Positions 42,800 through 51,356 of a stretch of 64,000 nt of DNA are shown in pieces. The notes under the pieces were generated by a model. It saw only the letters and a program-made list of their open reading frames with translations. It had not been told where the DNA came from and made no database searches. The DNA comes from Rhodoblastus acidophilus (GTDB taxonomy: Bacteria; Pseudomonadota; Alphaproteobacteria; Rhizobiales; Beijerinckiaceae). Each line of letters begins with the position of its first letter. The first letter of the stretch is position 1. A program made the position numbers and the translations under genes. The stretch is from assembly GCF_900187365.1 (NCBI RefSeq), contig NZ_FYDG01000004.1:124001-188000 (forward strand). The letters are read 5' to 3'.

Positions 42800-43590
42800 G
42801 CGCCGCGCGCTCCCCCAACACCTTGAGCCACGCCTTGGGCCACGCCTTGGGCCACGCCTTGCGCGATGGCCGAGATCATCCGCCGGATCGACGCCTCCAG
42901 GCCGATGAAGACGGCCTCGCCGATCAGGAAATGGCCGATGTTCAATTCGGCGATCTGCGGCAGGGCGGCGATGGTGGTCGCGCTGTCGAAATCGAGGCCG
43001 TGGCCGGCGTGACATTCCAGCCCGAGCTTTTCGCAGGACGCCGCCGCCGCGCGCAGCCGGGCGAATTCGGCCTCGGCCTTGCCCGGATCGCCCAGCGCCA
43101 GCGCATTGCACCACGCCCCCGTGTGCAGTTCGACCACGGGAGCCTTGATCTCGACCGCCGCCTGCAACGCCTCCGGCGAGGGCTCGACGAACAGCGACAC
43201 CCGCACGCCGCCGCGTTTCAACTCATCGACGAAGGGAATCAGGTGTTTCTTGCCGCCGATCACGTCGAGGCCGCCCTCGGTGGTGCGCTCGGTGCGCTTT
43301 TCCGGCACCAGGCAGCAGGCGTGCGGCTTGATCCGCAGGGCGATGTCGAGCATTTGCTCGGTCGCCGCCATTTCGAAATTGAGCGGCGTCGGCAGTTCGC
43401 GCAGCCGGCGCATGTCCTCGTCGCCGATATGCCGGCGATCCTCGCGCAAATGGGCGGTGATCCCGTCCGCCCCGGCGACAATGGCCATTTGCGCCGCGCG
43501 CACCGGATCGGGAACGAAACCGCCGCGCGCGTTGCGCAGGGTGGCGACATGATCGACATTGACACCCAGCCGGATCTTCCTTGCGCCCAT
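42796..43590 (-). CDS. pdxJ: pyridoxine 5'-phosphate synthase
   Basis: Condenses 1-deoxyxylulose 5-phosphate with the PdxA product to form PNP. Motifs: [44 protein letters not shown] and [13 protein letters not shown] 43590 (264 aa) has AAGGGG upstream and begins MGARKIRLG, as in homologues. The C terminus ends in an AQGV repeat encoded by a 12-bp tandem repeat. The pathway partner pdxA is at 3.3 kb. Confidence 0.95.
   Translation of the reverse strand: MGARKIRLGVNVDHVATLRNARGGFVPDPVRAAQMAIVAGADGITAHLREDRRHIGDEDMRRLRELPTPLNFEMAATEQMLDIALRIKPHACCLVPEKRTERTTEGGLDVIGGKKHLIPFVDELKRGGVRVSLFVEPSPEALQAAVEIKAPVVELHTGAWCNALALGDPGKAEAEFARLRAAAASCEKLGLECHAGHGLDFDSATTIAALPQIAELNIGHFLIGEAVFIGLEASIRRMISAIAQGVAQGVAQGVAQGVGGARGA
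42821..42868 (-). repeat. 12-bp tandem repeat at the 3' end of pdxJ
   Basis: Four 12-base units (42821-42832, 42833-42844, 42845-42856, 42857-42868) read CCTTGRGCCACG on the plus strand; the last is degenerate. They encode Ala-Gln-Gly-Val repeats at the PdxJ C terminus, about 25 bases before the acpS start. The repeat keeps the frame, so slippage would only change tail length. Confidence 0.85.
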
Positions 43591-43831
43591 CACCGCACCC
43601 CTTCCGTCCGTCTTGCGCCGCATCCGGCGCGCATTGGCGTTTTCCGCGCGTGTCATAGGACGGACCGGCCGGATCGACAACGCGCCTTTTCCATGCCCGC
43701 GCCGAAACCGGGGCGCCGGCGCGGCGCGCGCCCTCCCCGCGCCGGTTAGCAGTGCTTAAGTTTTGTCGGTCTCGGCTCGGGGTTTGCCCCACGGTAATGC
43801 CCACAAGTTGAGGCGAAACTGAAGCCATAGC

Positions 43832-44473
43832 ATGATAATATTCATCGAAAATCATCGACAGGCGGACGACACCGTCATGAAATCAATTGATTTGCTTGTC
43901 GGCTCAAGAATTCGCGAGAGAAGGTTTCAGGCGCGCCTGTCGCTCGACGGGCTGGCCTCGCGCATCGGCCTCAACGCCGTCCTTTTGCTACGCTACGAAA
44001 AGGGCGAAGCGCGCGTTCCCGCGCCGGTGATGATGAAACTTTGCAACGCGCTCGGCGCGCGCGCCGCCGATTTCTTCGAGCCGAAACCGAACGATCCCGC
44101 CCCGCTCCTGCGCCTGACGCCCGACCCGGCTCCGACCCCGGCGCGAGGCCAGCAGCAAGCCCAGCCGCAAGCCCAGCCTCTTCCGCCTCCGCGGCCGCGC
44201 GACCGGCGCCTTGCGGCGTCGCTCGACCGGCTGGCCCGCGCCGAGCGCGGCGTCCGGTTGCAGGAACGGCTGATCGCGCGTCAGGCCGGGCTGGTCGAAC
44301 AGCTTGAACGCGACGGCGACGCCGATCTCGCCCGAATCGGGCGCAGCCTGCTGTCGCTGTTCGAGGCGACCCGCGCGCTGTCGATCCGCGACCGCAACCG
44401 TCTTCAGGCGGAAATGGCGGGCCACGCCGGCGCCCTGGCTTCCACGGCCGAGACGCCGCCGCCGCCGGCCTGA
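43832..44473 (+). CDS. XRE-type helix-turn-helix protein with C-terminal helical region
   Basis: The HTH lies near residues 22-75 (VGSRIRERRFQARLSLDGLA, then LRYEKGEARVPAPVMMKLCN). It resembles Cro/C1 DNA-binding domains. A Pro/Gln-rich linker (QQQAQPQAQPLPPP) leads to a charged, probably coiled C-terminal part (LDRLARAERGVRLQERL). The ligand and target are unknown. ATG 43832 gives 213 aa; ATG 43877 is a possible shorter start. Divergent from pdxJ and convergent with rsh; the 3' end is four bases from the rsh stop. Confidence 0.65.
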   Translation: MIIFIENHRQADDTVMKSIDLLVGSRIRERRFQARLSLDGLASRIGLNAVLLLRYEKGEARVPAPVMMKLCNALGARAADFFEPKPNDPAPLLRLTPDPAPTPARGQQQAQPQAQPLPPPRPRDRRLAASLDRLARAERGVRLQERLIARQAGLVEQLERDGDADLARIGRSLLSLFEATRALSIRDRNRLQAEMAGHAGALASTAETPPPPA

Positions 44474-44477
44474 CGCG

Positions 44478-46664
44478 TCAGCCGATCACCCGCTCGACCC
44501 GGTGCACCATCGGCAGCGCGCGCACGCGCGACACGATGTCGGTCAGATGTTTCAGGTCGAACACTTCCAGTTCAAAGATCATTTCGCGGAAGTCCGGCGA
44601 CAATTTGTTGAAGGTGACTTCGTCAATATTGCCGCCGGAATCGCCGATCAGGCTGGCGACGGCGCCGAGACTGCCCGGCTCGTTGATCGCGGCCACGACG
44701 ATCTTGGCGGGAAACAGCTCCGGCGCGCCCTCGAGATCCCAGCGCACGTCGAGCCAGCGTTCGGGCTGGTCGTCGAACTGCGCCAGCGCCGAGGACTGGA
44801 TCGGATAAATGGTGACGCCCTCGCCGGGCGTGAGAATGCCGACGATGCGGTCGCCCGGCACGGCGCCGCCGTCCGGGGCGAAACTCACCGGCAGGTCGCC
44901 GCGCAGGCCGCGGATCGGCAGGGCGTGGCCGGTCGCGCCGGGCGCCTTGAACTGCATGCCCGCCGCCTTCTGCATCTTGAACCAGCCGGGATCGGGCCGC
45001 AGCGGCGCCGTCGCCTTGCGCTCCTCCTTGAAGTCGGGATAGACGGCCTTGACGACGTCGCCGGAGAACATTTCGCCGCGCCCGACCGCCGCCAGCACGT
45101 CCTCGACCTGCGCGCGGGCGAGGCGCGGCAGCGCCATCTTCAGCTTGTCGTCGGAAAAAGCTTTTCCCGCGCGCTCGAAGGCGCGCAGCACGATCTGGCG
45201 GCCGAGGCCGGCGTATTGCGCCCGCACCGCCTCGCGCGAGGCGCGGCGGATGGCGGCGCGGGCCTTGCCGGTCACGGCGATGCTCTCCCAGGCCGCGGGC
45301 GGGGTCTGGGTTTCGGCGCGGATGATCTCGACCTCGTCGCCATTGGCGAGCGGCGCCAGCAAGGGCGCGAGGCGGCCGTTGATCTTCACGCCGACCGCCG
45401 AATTGCCGACGCTGGTGTGGACCGCATAGGCGAAATCGATCGGCGTCGCCCCGCGCGGCAGGGCGATCAGCCGCCCCTTGGGCGTGAAGCAGAACACCTG
45501 ATCGTGGAACAGCTCCAGCCGTGTGTGCTCCAGAAACTCCTCGGGACTGTCGCCCTCGGCCAGCATGTCGATGGTGCGCTTCAGCCATTGATAGGCGCTG
45601 CTTTCATGCGACAGCACGGGCTCGGAACCCTTGCGGTCCTTGTAGAAGGCGTGCGCCGCAATGCCGTTGCGGGCGATGTCGTGCATTTCCTCGGTGCGGA
45701 CCTGCAGCTCGACGCGCTGGCGCCCCGGCCCGACCACGGTGGTGTGCACCGACCTGTAATCGTTCTGCTTCGGCGTCGAGATATAGTCCTTGAACCGTCC
45801 GGGCACGGCCGGCCATTTGGTGTGGACCACGCCGATCACCCGATAGCAGTCCTCCACGCTGTCCACCACGACGCGGAAGCCGAAAATGTCCGACAATTGC
45901 TCGAAGGCGACGGATTTGCGCTCCATTTTTGCCCAGACCGAATAGGGCTGCTTCTGCCGCCCGCGCACCACGGCGTTGATGCCGCGCTTGCGCAGCTCCT
46001 CGGTCAGTTCGACCTCAATGGCGCCGATCAGCTCGCTGTTCTCGTTGCGCAGATCGGCCAGCCGCGTCGAAACCAGCGCGAAGGCTTCGGGATTGAGGTG
46101 CTTGAACGACAGGTTCTCCAGCTCGTCGCGCATCAGCTGCATGCCCATGCGGCCCGCGAGCGGAGCGTAAATGTCCAGGGTTTCCTGAGCGATGCGAGCG
46201 CGCTTTTCCGGCTTGACGAAATGCAGCGTGCGCATGTTGTGCAGCCGGTCGGCCAGCTTGACCAGCAGCACCCGCACGTCCTCGGAGATGGCCAGCAGCA
46301 GCTTGCGAAAATTCTCGGCCTGCTCGGCCTTTTTCGACACGAGGTCGAGTTTCTTGAGCTTGGTGAGGCCATCGACCAGCGCGCCGATCTCCGGCCCGAA
46401 CAGCGAGTCGATCTCGTCGCGGGTGGCGGCGGTGTCCTCGATCGTGTCATGCAGCACGGCGGCGACGATGGTGGCGTCGTCGAGTTTCAGCTCGGTGAGG
46501 ATGGCGGCGACTTCGAGGGGATGGGTGAAATACGGGTCGCCGGACGCGCGCGTCTGCGCGCCATGGGCGCGCATGGCGTAGACGTAGGCGCGGTTGAGCA
46601 GATCCTCGTTGGCGTTGGGATTATATTTGCGCACGCGATCGACGAGTTCGTACTGCCGCATCAT
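44478..46664 (-). CDS. rsh: bifunctional (p)ppGpp synthetase/hydrolase
   Basis: RelA/SpoT homologue that makes and degrades the alarmone (p)ppGpp. The HD hydrolase domain has HPLEVAAIL and VLHDTIEDTAAT, so hydrolysis should be intact. The synthetase domain has GRFKDYISTPKQNDYRSVHT (RFKD form, typical of bifunctional enzymes) and ELQVRTEEMHDIARNGIAAH. A TGS domain (DQVFCFTPKGRLIALPRG) and a C-terminal ACT domain follow. ATG 46664 (728 aa, MMRQYELVDRV) matches the family start. A TTG further upstream is in frame but unlikely. rpoZ lies upstream with a terminator between, so rsh may rely on its own promoter. Confidence 0.95.
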   Translation of the reverse strand: MMRQYELVDRVRKYNPNANEDLLNRAYVYAMRAHGAQTRASGDPYFTHPLEVAAILTELKLDDATIVAAVLHDTIEDTAATRDEIDSLFGPEIGALVDGLTKLKKLDLVSKKAEQAENFRKLLLAISEDVRVLLVKLADRLHNMRTLHFVKPEKRARIAQETLDIYAPLAGRMGMQLMRDELENLSFKHLNPEAFALVSTRLADLRNENSELIGAIEVELTEELRKRGINAVVRGRQKQPYSVWAKMERKSVAFEQLSDIFGFRVVVDSVEDCYRVIGVVHTKWPAVPGRFKDYISTPKQNDYRSVHTTVVGPGRQRVELQVRTEEMHDIARNGIAAHAFYKDRKGSEPVLSHESSAYQWLKRTIDMLAEGDSPEEFLEHTRLELFHDQVFCFTPKGRLIALPRGATPIDFAYAVHTSVGNSAVGVKINGRLAPLLAPLANGDEVEIIRAETQTPPAAWESIAVTGKARAAIRRASREAVRAQYAGLGRQIVLRAFERAGKAFSDDKLKMALPRLARAQVEDVLAAVGRGEMFSGDVVKAVYPDFKEERKATAPLRPDPGWFKMQKAAGMQFKAPGATGHALPIRGLRGDLPVSFAPDGGAVPGDRIVGILTPGEGVTIYPIQSSALAQFDDQPERWLDVRWDLEGAPELFPAKIVVAAINEPGSLGAVASLIGDSGGNIDEVTFNKLSPDFREMIFELEVFDLKHLTDIVSRVRALPMVHRVERVIG

Positions 46665-46721
46665 TTGAGGAAAATTCTCCGGGATTCCCAAATCGTAGCG
46701 AGAGCGGACGGCCTCTCCAAG

Positions 46722-46755
46722 AAAAAAAGGCGGGGATCGCGCCGCGATCCCCGCC
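46722..46755 (-). terminator. rho-independent terminator after rpoZ
   Basis: A 12-bp perfect stem (46729-46740 with 46744-46755), three-base loop, and seven T on the minus strand (46722-46728). It closes rpoZ and lies about 60 bases before the rsh start. Confidence 0.9.
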
Positions 46756-46787
46756 GTAAAGCGAGCAGGCCGACAATCCGCGACGGA

Positions 46788-47171
46788 TTACTCCGCGTCG
46801 TCCTCGGTTTCGGCCGGGGGCACCAGGCCTTCGAGGCCGCGCAGCAGATCTTCCTCGGTCATGCGGTCGAACTGCACGTCGCCGGCGAGATCGCTGGTGG
46901 GCGTGACCAGAGCGGGAACGACTTCCGCCTCCGGCTCGTCCACCTCGACGTGCTTCTGCAGCGAGTGGATGAAGTCTTCCTTCAAATCTTCGGGAGCGAT
47001 GGTCGAATCGGCGATCTCGCGCAGGGCCACGACCGGATTTTTGTCATTATCGCGCGGCACGCTGATCTGCGAACCGGAGGAGATCATGCGCGCGCGATGG
47101 CTGGCGAGCAAAACGAGATCAAATCGATTGTCGACTTTGTCGATGCAATCCTCGACAGTGACGCGAGCCAT
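46788..47171 (-). CDS. rpoZ: RNA polymerase omega subunit
   Basis: Omega helps fold beta' and is part of the ppGpp site on RNA polymerase, which suits its place next to rsh. [31 protein letters not shown] is the family start (key: [18 protein letters not shown]). [10 protein letters not shown] follows. The C terminus is a long acidic extension. ATG 47171 (127 aa) has GAGGAG upstream. A promoter-like pair lies at 47215-47243. Confidence 0.94.
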   Translation of the reverse strand: MARVTVEDCIDKVDNRFDLVLLASHRARMISSGSQISVPRDNDKNPVVALREIADSTIAPEDLKEDFIHSLQKHVEVDEPEAEVVPALVTPTSDLAGDVQFDRMTEEDLLRGLEGLVPPAETEDDAE

Positions 47172-47214
47172 GCTGGCGCTCCTCGGAATGAAAGGGAAAT
47201 GGGGACTCCCTGCT

Positions 47215-47243
47215 CTGTTAGAGAACGCGCGGCGAGAAAGCAA
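47215..47243 (-). promoter_or_regulatory. candidate rpoZ promoter
   Basis: On the minus strand TTGCTT (47238-47243) and TAACAG (47215-47220) are 17 bases apart. The predicted start is about 37 bases upstream of the rpoZ ATG. Confidence 0.45.
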
Positions 47244-47650
47244 GTTCTATTGTCGTTCCGCCCCGGCGCCAGGTCCCGCCGCCCTGTCCCGCCCCGCGGC
47301 GGCTGCAACCTCGCGATTGCGGCGGCGCGACAGTTAAGAATTCGGTTCCGAATGACGTTTTGTCAGGTCTTGTCAGTTAAAAATTTTTTCTAAATAAAGA
47401 GGAACCATGCGAAGAAATTATTCGTTCGTTTTCTTGTTCAGCGATTTGACGGCGGCTAAGGCCTGCTTCAGACTACAACCACAAGGCGACATGACGTCGC
47501 ACCGCGTGGACCAAAAAAGCCGGCGACGGCAACATCAAGAACTCTATCGCGGTTTGCCTTTCGCGCCTTTTGACATTAGTCACGTTTTTTGACGCGGTGA
47601 CGACTGACTGCGGGCATTGGCCCCACAAAAATCGGAAACGGAAACTCATA
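47244..47650 (+). other. AT-richer divergent gap between rpoZ and the NYN gene
   Basis: The gap 47172-47650 is about 480 bases. Its right part is clearly less GC-rich than the rest of the window, including the tract TTAAAAATTTTTTCTAAATAAAG near 47378-47400 (20 or fewer bases are the core AT run). AGAGGAACC precedes an ATG at 47407 that opens a 61-codon frame to 47592. The predicted peptide (MRRNYSFVFLFSDL...) resembles nothing I know, and I do not call it a gene. TTGTCA and TTGACA hexamers are present without convincing -10 boxes. Confidence 0.4.
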
Positions 47651-48265
47651 ATGGCTGACCAGGAACGCATAGCCCTATTTATTGACGGCGCCAATCTGTA
47701 TGCGACCGCTAAATCCTTGGGCTTTGATATCGACTACAAGCGCCTGCTGAAGGAATTCCAGGGCAAAGGCCGGCTGCTGCGCGCTTTTTACTATACGGCT
47801 CTTGTTGAAGATCAGGAATATTCCTCGATCCGACCGCTGATCGACTGGCTTGACTATAATGGCTATGCCGTCGTGACCAAGCCGGCCAAAGAATTCGTCG
47901 ATGCGCTTGGCCGTCGCAAGGTCAAGGGCAACATGGATATCGAACTGGCGGTCGACGCCATGGAGATGGCCGACCACATCGACCATATGGTGCTGTTCTC
48001 CGGCGACGGCGATTTCCGCTCGCTGGTCGAGGCCGTGCAGCGCAAGGGCGTGCGCGTGTCCGTTCTGTCCACCATCACCACGCAACCGCCGATGGTGGCC
48101 GACGAATTGCGCCGTCAGGCCGATGAATTCGTCGATCTCGTGCATCTCGCCAACAAGATCGGCCGCGACCCGTCCGAGCGCACCGACCGCATGCAACGCT
48201 TCCAGGAACGCCGCCCCGCCGCGCCGATTCCGACCCATCCGCACGAGGAAACCGCTCAAGACTGA
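47651..48265 (+). CDS. NYN domain (LabA/DUF88) putative RNase
   Basis: PIN-like NYN nuclease fold. Acidic residues expected to bind metal are visible: ALFIDGANLYATAK, KVKGNMDIELAVDAMEM and LFSGDGDFRSLVEAV. It is expected to act on RNA, but no target is known. 204 aa from ATG 47651; the C-terminal 40 residues are polar and probably disordered. The gene sits divergently beside rpoZ and upstream of the uracil-DNA glycosylase gene, a conserved Rhizobiales neighbourhood. Confidence 0.88.
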   Translation: MADQERIALFIDGANLYATAKSLGFDIDYKRLLKEFQGKGRLLRAFYYTALVEDQEYSSIRPLIDWLDYNGYAVVTKPAKEFVDALGRRKVKGNMDIELAVDAMEMADHIDHMVLFSGDGDFRSLVEAVQRKGVRVSVLSTITTQPPMVADELRRQADEFVDLVHLANKIGRDPSERTDRMQRFQERRPAAPIPTHPHEETAQD

Positions 48266-48276
48266 CCGGCCCTCTT

Positions 48277-48990
48277 GTGAACGCATCTCCGGCGAAGGCG
48301 GGCGTCTGCCCCCAAAAGCAGCCCGCCTCGCCCAAATCCGATTGCCCGCTCTGCCCGCGCCTCGCCGAATTTCGCGCGGAAAATCGTCGCGCCCTGCCCG
48401 GCGGCCATAACGCGCCCGTGCCCAGCTTCGGCGGGCTGGACTCCCCCCTGCTCATCGTCGGCCTCGCGCCGGGCCTGCGCGGCGCCAATTTCACCGGGCG
48501 GCCGTTCACAGGCGATTACGCCGGCGACCTGCTCTACGCTACCCTGTTGCGTTTCGGGCTGGCTCACGGCGTTTACGCGGCCCGAGCCACGGATTCATTG
48601 CAGCTTTTTCATTGCAGAATTACAAACGCCGTGCGCTGCGTTCCGCCCCAGAACAAGCCCACGCCGCAGGAAATCGCAACCTGCCGTTGCTTCCTCGCGG
48701 ATGAGGCCGCGGCCATGCCGAACCTGCGCGCCTTGCTCTGTCTCGGGCGCATTGCGCACGACAGCGCGGTCAAAGCGCTCGGGCTGCGCGCCAAGGACGC
48801 GCCCTTCGGCCATGGCGCGGCCCATAGTATTTCCGATCGCCTTACACTTTACGACAGCTATCACTGCTCGCGCTACAACACCAATACCGGCGTCCTCACG
48901 CCGGAGATGTTTTACGCGGTCTTCGCGCGGATTGTGGCAGATCTTGAGCGCGCGGGCGCGCGGACCGCTGTCGCGCCCACGCCGGCCTGA
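48277..48990 (+). CDS. family 5 (UDGb-type) uracil-DNA glycosylase
   Basis: Removes deaminated bases from DNA. Motif A region GLAPGLRGANFTGRPFTGD and motif B-like YDSYHCSRYNTNTG fit the UDGb family. Four cysteines for a [4Fe-4S] cluster are suggested by CPLC (residues 23-26 region) and RCVPPQNKPTPQEIATC. GTG 48277 starts 237 aa, 11 bases after the NYN gene, so co-transcription is likely. Family 5 enzymes act on uracil, hypoxanthine and xanthine. Confidence 0.88.
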   Translation: MNASPAKAGVCPQKQPASPKSDCPLCPRLAEFRAENRRALPGGHNAPVPSFGGLDSPLLIVGLAPGLRGANFTGRPFTGDYAGDLLYATLLRFGLAHGVYAARATDSLQLFHCRITNAVRCVPPQNKPTPQEIATCRCFLADEAAAMPNLRALLCLGRIAHDSAVKALGLRAKDAPFGHGAAHSISDRLTLYDSYHCSRYNTNTGVLTPEMFYAVFARIVADLERAGARTAVAPTPA

Positions 48991-49022
48991 TCCGCCGGTT
49001 TCGCCGCGCCGAAAACGCCTCT

Positions 49023-49736
49023 ATGGTCGCGGTCGTGACTCAAGATCTCAAACCCCGCCCCGCCCGCACGCGCGACGCCGCCGCGCTGCTCCTGATCGAC
49101 GGTAAGGGCGCGCGCGCCCGCGTATTGCTGGGCAAGCGGCATCCCGGATTGAAATTCATGCCGGGGAAATATGTGTTTCCCGGCGGCCGGCTGGAGCGCG
49201 GCGACCGCGCCATGACCGTCGCCGGCCCGCTCGATTCGCGCGACGAGGCGCGGCTGATGGCGGGCTGCGCCGCCAGGGGCGAGGATTTCGCCCGCGCGCT
49301 GGCGCTGGCCGCCATCCGCGAATGTTTCGAGGAGACCGGCCTCGCCTTGGGCGTCGCCGATTACGGCGGCCCCGGCCGCGCCCCCGCCTGCTGGCAAGCC
49401 TACGGCGCGCAGGGGCTGCTGCCCGATCTCGGCGGCCTGCATTTCGCGGCGCGCGCCATCACGCCGCCGATGTTCCCCCGGCGCTTCGACGCGCGATTCT
49501 TCCTCGCCGACGCGCAAAACATCGCCGCGCAGGTCGAGGGCGTCTGCCATGCGGACGCCGAGCTGACCGAACTGGTCTGGGCGCCGCTCGATGAGGCGGA
49601 AAGCTACGACATGGCCGCTATTTCTTTGATGGTGCTGCGCGAAGCGCGGGCGCGGATCGACGCCGGCCTCAGCCGATTCGCGCCGGTGGCGCATCTGCGG
49701 CGCCGCCGGGGCGCGTGGCGGCGCGATTTGCTGTAA
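49023..49736 (+). CDS. NUDIX hydrolase
   Basis: Cleaves nucleoside diphosphates linked to another moiety. The NUDIX box is split by an insertion: FPGGRLERGD, then about 35 residues, then IRECFEETGLALG (RExxEE). This inserted form resembles the NUDT7/NUDT19-like, CoA-directed subgroup, but the substrate is uncertain. MPGKYVFPGG and FDARFFLAD are also typical. 237 aa from ATG 49023. It precedes an MFS gene and rpmG, as in many Rhizobiales. Confidence 0.85.
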   Translation: MVAVVTQDLKPRPARTRDAAALLLIDGKGARARVLLGKRHPGLKFMPGKYVFPGGRLERGDRAMTVAGPLDSRDEARLMAGCAARGEDFARALALAAIRECFEETGLALGVADYGGPGRAPACWQAYGAQGLLPDLGGLHFAARAITPPMFPRRFDARFFLADAQNIAAQVEGVCHADAELTELVWAPLDEAESYDMAAISLMVLREARARIDAGLSRFAPVAHLRRRRGAWRRDLL

Positions 49737-49763
49737 CGGGCGCCGGGGGGCATAAGGCGGCGC

Positions 49764-50927
49764 ATGTTTTCCGCCTTCGACTCCCAAACCCGCAAATCCC
49801 TCGCCGCCGCCATCGCCTGCGTCTCCACGGTCGGCGTCGGCCTGTCGCTGGTGATTCCCCTGCTGGCGCTGCGGCTCGAAGCCGCCGGATTGCCCGCGCA
49901 TGACAATGGCGCGCAAGTCGCCGTCTCCGGCCTCGCCACCTTGCTCGGGGCGCCGGTCGCCCCCTCGCTGGCCCGCCGATTCGGCCTGAGAGCCACGCTC
50001 GGCGCGGCCATCGCGCTGGCGGTGGCCGCGATCGGCGCTTTCGCGGCCACCGACGATCCCCGCATCTGGCTGGGGATTCGGCTGGTGTTCGGCCTGGCGC
50101 TGACGACGCTGTTCGTGCTGAGCGAATATTGGATCAGCGCGGCGGCGCCGCGCGGCCAGCGCGGCCTCGTGCTCGGCCTTTACGCCACCTTCCTGGCGCT
50201 CGGCTTCGCCCTCGGCCCGGCCCTGCTCAGCGTGACCGGAGTCAACGGCCTGCCGCCCTACGTCGTCGCCGCCGCGCTGATGGCCGCCGGCGGGCTGCCG
50301 GTGATCTGGGCGGGCGACGCCGCCGCCGAATTCGACGCCGGCTCCACCGGCCGCCCGAAACTCGCGCCGGTGTTCCGCGCCGCGCCGGCGGCCGTGCTCG
50401 CCGCTTTCGCCTATGGCTGCGTCGAAACCGGTCTGACCGGCCTGCTGCCGGTGTTCGGCCTGCGCGCCGGCTTTTCCCAGGAATGGGCCACGTTTCAGCT
50501 CACGCTGTTCGCGCTCGGCAATGTGGTGTTTCCCGTGCCGATCGGCCTGATCGCCGACCGGACCAGCAAGATTCGCCTGCTCGGCTGGTTCAGCGTGGTC
50601 GGCCTGATCGGCGCGCTGATTCTGCCCGGCCTCGCCGCGCAGCGCGAGGTTTACGCGGTCGCCCTGTTCGTCTGGGGCGGCGTCACCGGCGGGCTGTACA
50701 CGGTCGGCCTCGCCGCGCTGGCGGAGAAGTTCCACGGGCCGAAACTCGCCGCCGCCAACGCCGCCTATGTGATGATGTATGCGCTGGGCATGGTGGTCGG
50801 CCCGCTGGCGCTGGGATTGGGCCTCGATTTCGCCCCCCACGGCCTGTTCGACGCGCTGGGCGTGTTGTTCGTCGGCTATCTCATTGTCATCCTCGTCATG
50901 CACGGGCCATTCGCCGATAAAACTTGA
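49764..50927 (+). CDS. MFS transporter
   Basis: A 387-residue protein with about 12 membrane helices. The first half has the MFS loop-like GLRATLGAAIALA region and WLGIRLVFGLALTTLFVLSEYWI. The second half starts near residue 200 (APAAVLAAFAYGCVETGLTG). DRTSKIRLLGWF is a cytoplasmic loop motif. Probably a drug or sugar-type exporter of the YcaD/YfcJ-like group; substrate unknown. ATG 49764 with AAGGCGG upstream, 28 bases after the NUDIX gene. Its stop is inside the rpmG -35 box. Confidence 0.85.
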   Translation: MFSAFDSQTRKSLAAAIACVSTVGVGLSLVIPLLALRLEAAGLPAHDNGAQVAVSGLATLLGAPVAPSLARRFGLRATLGAAIALAVAAIGAFAATDDPRIWLGIRLVFGLALTTLFVLSEYWISAAAPRGQRGLVLGLYATFLALGFALGPALLSVTGVNGLPPYVVAAALMAAGGLPVIWAGDAAAEFDAGSTGRPKLAPVFRAAPAAVLAAFAYGCVETGLTGLLPVFGLRAGFSQEWATFQLTLFALGNVVFPVPIGLIADRTSKIRLLGWFSVVGLIGALILPGLAAQREVYAVALFVWGGVTGGLYTVGLAALAEKFHGPKLAAANAAYVMMYALGMVVGPLALGLGLDFAPHGLFDALGVLFVGYLIVILVMHGPFADKT

Positions 50928-50951
50928 CACGGAAGCGTGTTTGGCTATGTT
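50924..50951 (+). promoter_or_regulatory. sigma-70-type promoter of rpmG
   Basis: A consensus TTGACA (50924-50929) and TATGTT (50946-50951) lie 16 bases apart. The -35 overlaps the stop codon of the MFS gene. The predicted start is near 50958, about 175 bases before the rpmG ATG. Confidence 0.7.
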
Positions 50952-50965
50952 GCGCCCACGAATTC

Positions 50966-50992
50966 GGGCCGGAGCAATCCGGCCCCTTTGTT
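50966..50992 (+). terminator. hairpin with U-rich tail at the start of the rpmG transcript
   Basis: An 8-bp stem GGGCCGGA/TCCGGCCC (50966-50973 with 50978-50985) is followed by CTTTGTTT. It can end the MFS transcript. It also lies within the first bases of the rpmG transcript, where it could attenuate. Confidence 0.5.
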
Positions 50993-51132
50993 TCCATCGG
51001 CCTCCGCCTGATTCTAGGCGCCGCGCCACGGAGCAACGCCCGCTCTTCGCCGCAGGCCCGAGCCTGTGACGAAAAGTCCGGCGCCACCGGGTTTCGCCAG
51101 CCTAGCTGGCGTCGACAACAGGGAATATATCC

Positions 51133-51300
51133 ATGGCCAAGGCCGCCACGATCAAGATCAAGCTGCTGTCGACCGCCGACACCGGCTATTTCTACGTCAC
51201 CGAGAAGAACGCCCGCACCAAGACCGACAAGCTGGCGTTCAAGAAATACGACCCCGTCGCGCGCAAGCACGTCGAGTTCAAGGAAACCAAGATCAAGTAA
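51133..51300 (+). CDS. rpmG: 50S ribosomal protein L33
   Basis: A 55-residue basic protein of the 50S subunit. It begins [20 protein letters not shown], followed by [17 protein letters not shown] and ending [10 protein letters not shown], the alphaproteobacterial L33 pattern. It lacks zinc-binding cysteines, so it is the zinc-free type. It has its own promoter at 50924 and a terminator at 51321. The 205-base leader contains a hairpin and nothing else I can name. Confidence 0.95.
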   Translation: MAKAATIKIKLLSTADTGYFYVTEKNARTKTDKLAFKKYDPVARKHVEFKETKIK

Positions 51301-51320
51301 GATCTGGCTTCGTCAGTCGA

Positions 51321-51344
51321 AAGCCGCCTTCGGGCGGCTTTTTT
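51321..51344 (+). terminator. rho-independent terminator after rpmG
   Basis: Stem AAGCCGCC/GGCGGCTT (51321-51328 with 51333-51340), TTCG tetraloop, then a T-run. It is a textbook terminator 20 bases after the rpmG stop. The convergent GDPD gene ends 13 bases beyond. Confidence 0.9.
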
Positions 51345-51356
51345 ATTGCCCGGACG

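Noticed and set aside
42821-42868. CRISPR-like direct repeat
   Set aside because: Units are 12 bp, contiguous without spacers, and inside the pdxJ frame.
44304-47393. 1029-codon plus-strand frame opposite rsh and rpoZ
   Set aside because: Antisense to two certain genes, with biased composition and no recognisable motif.
48912-51029. 705-codon minus-strand frame opposite NUDIX and MFS genes
   Set aside because: Composition is Gly/Arg/Gln/Ala-rich and the opposite strand holds two well-supported genes.
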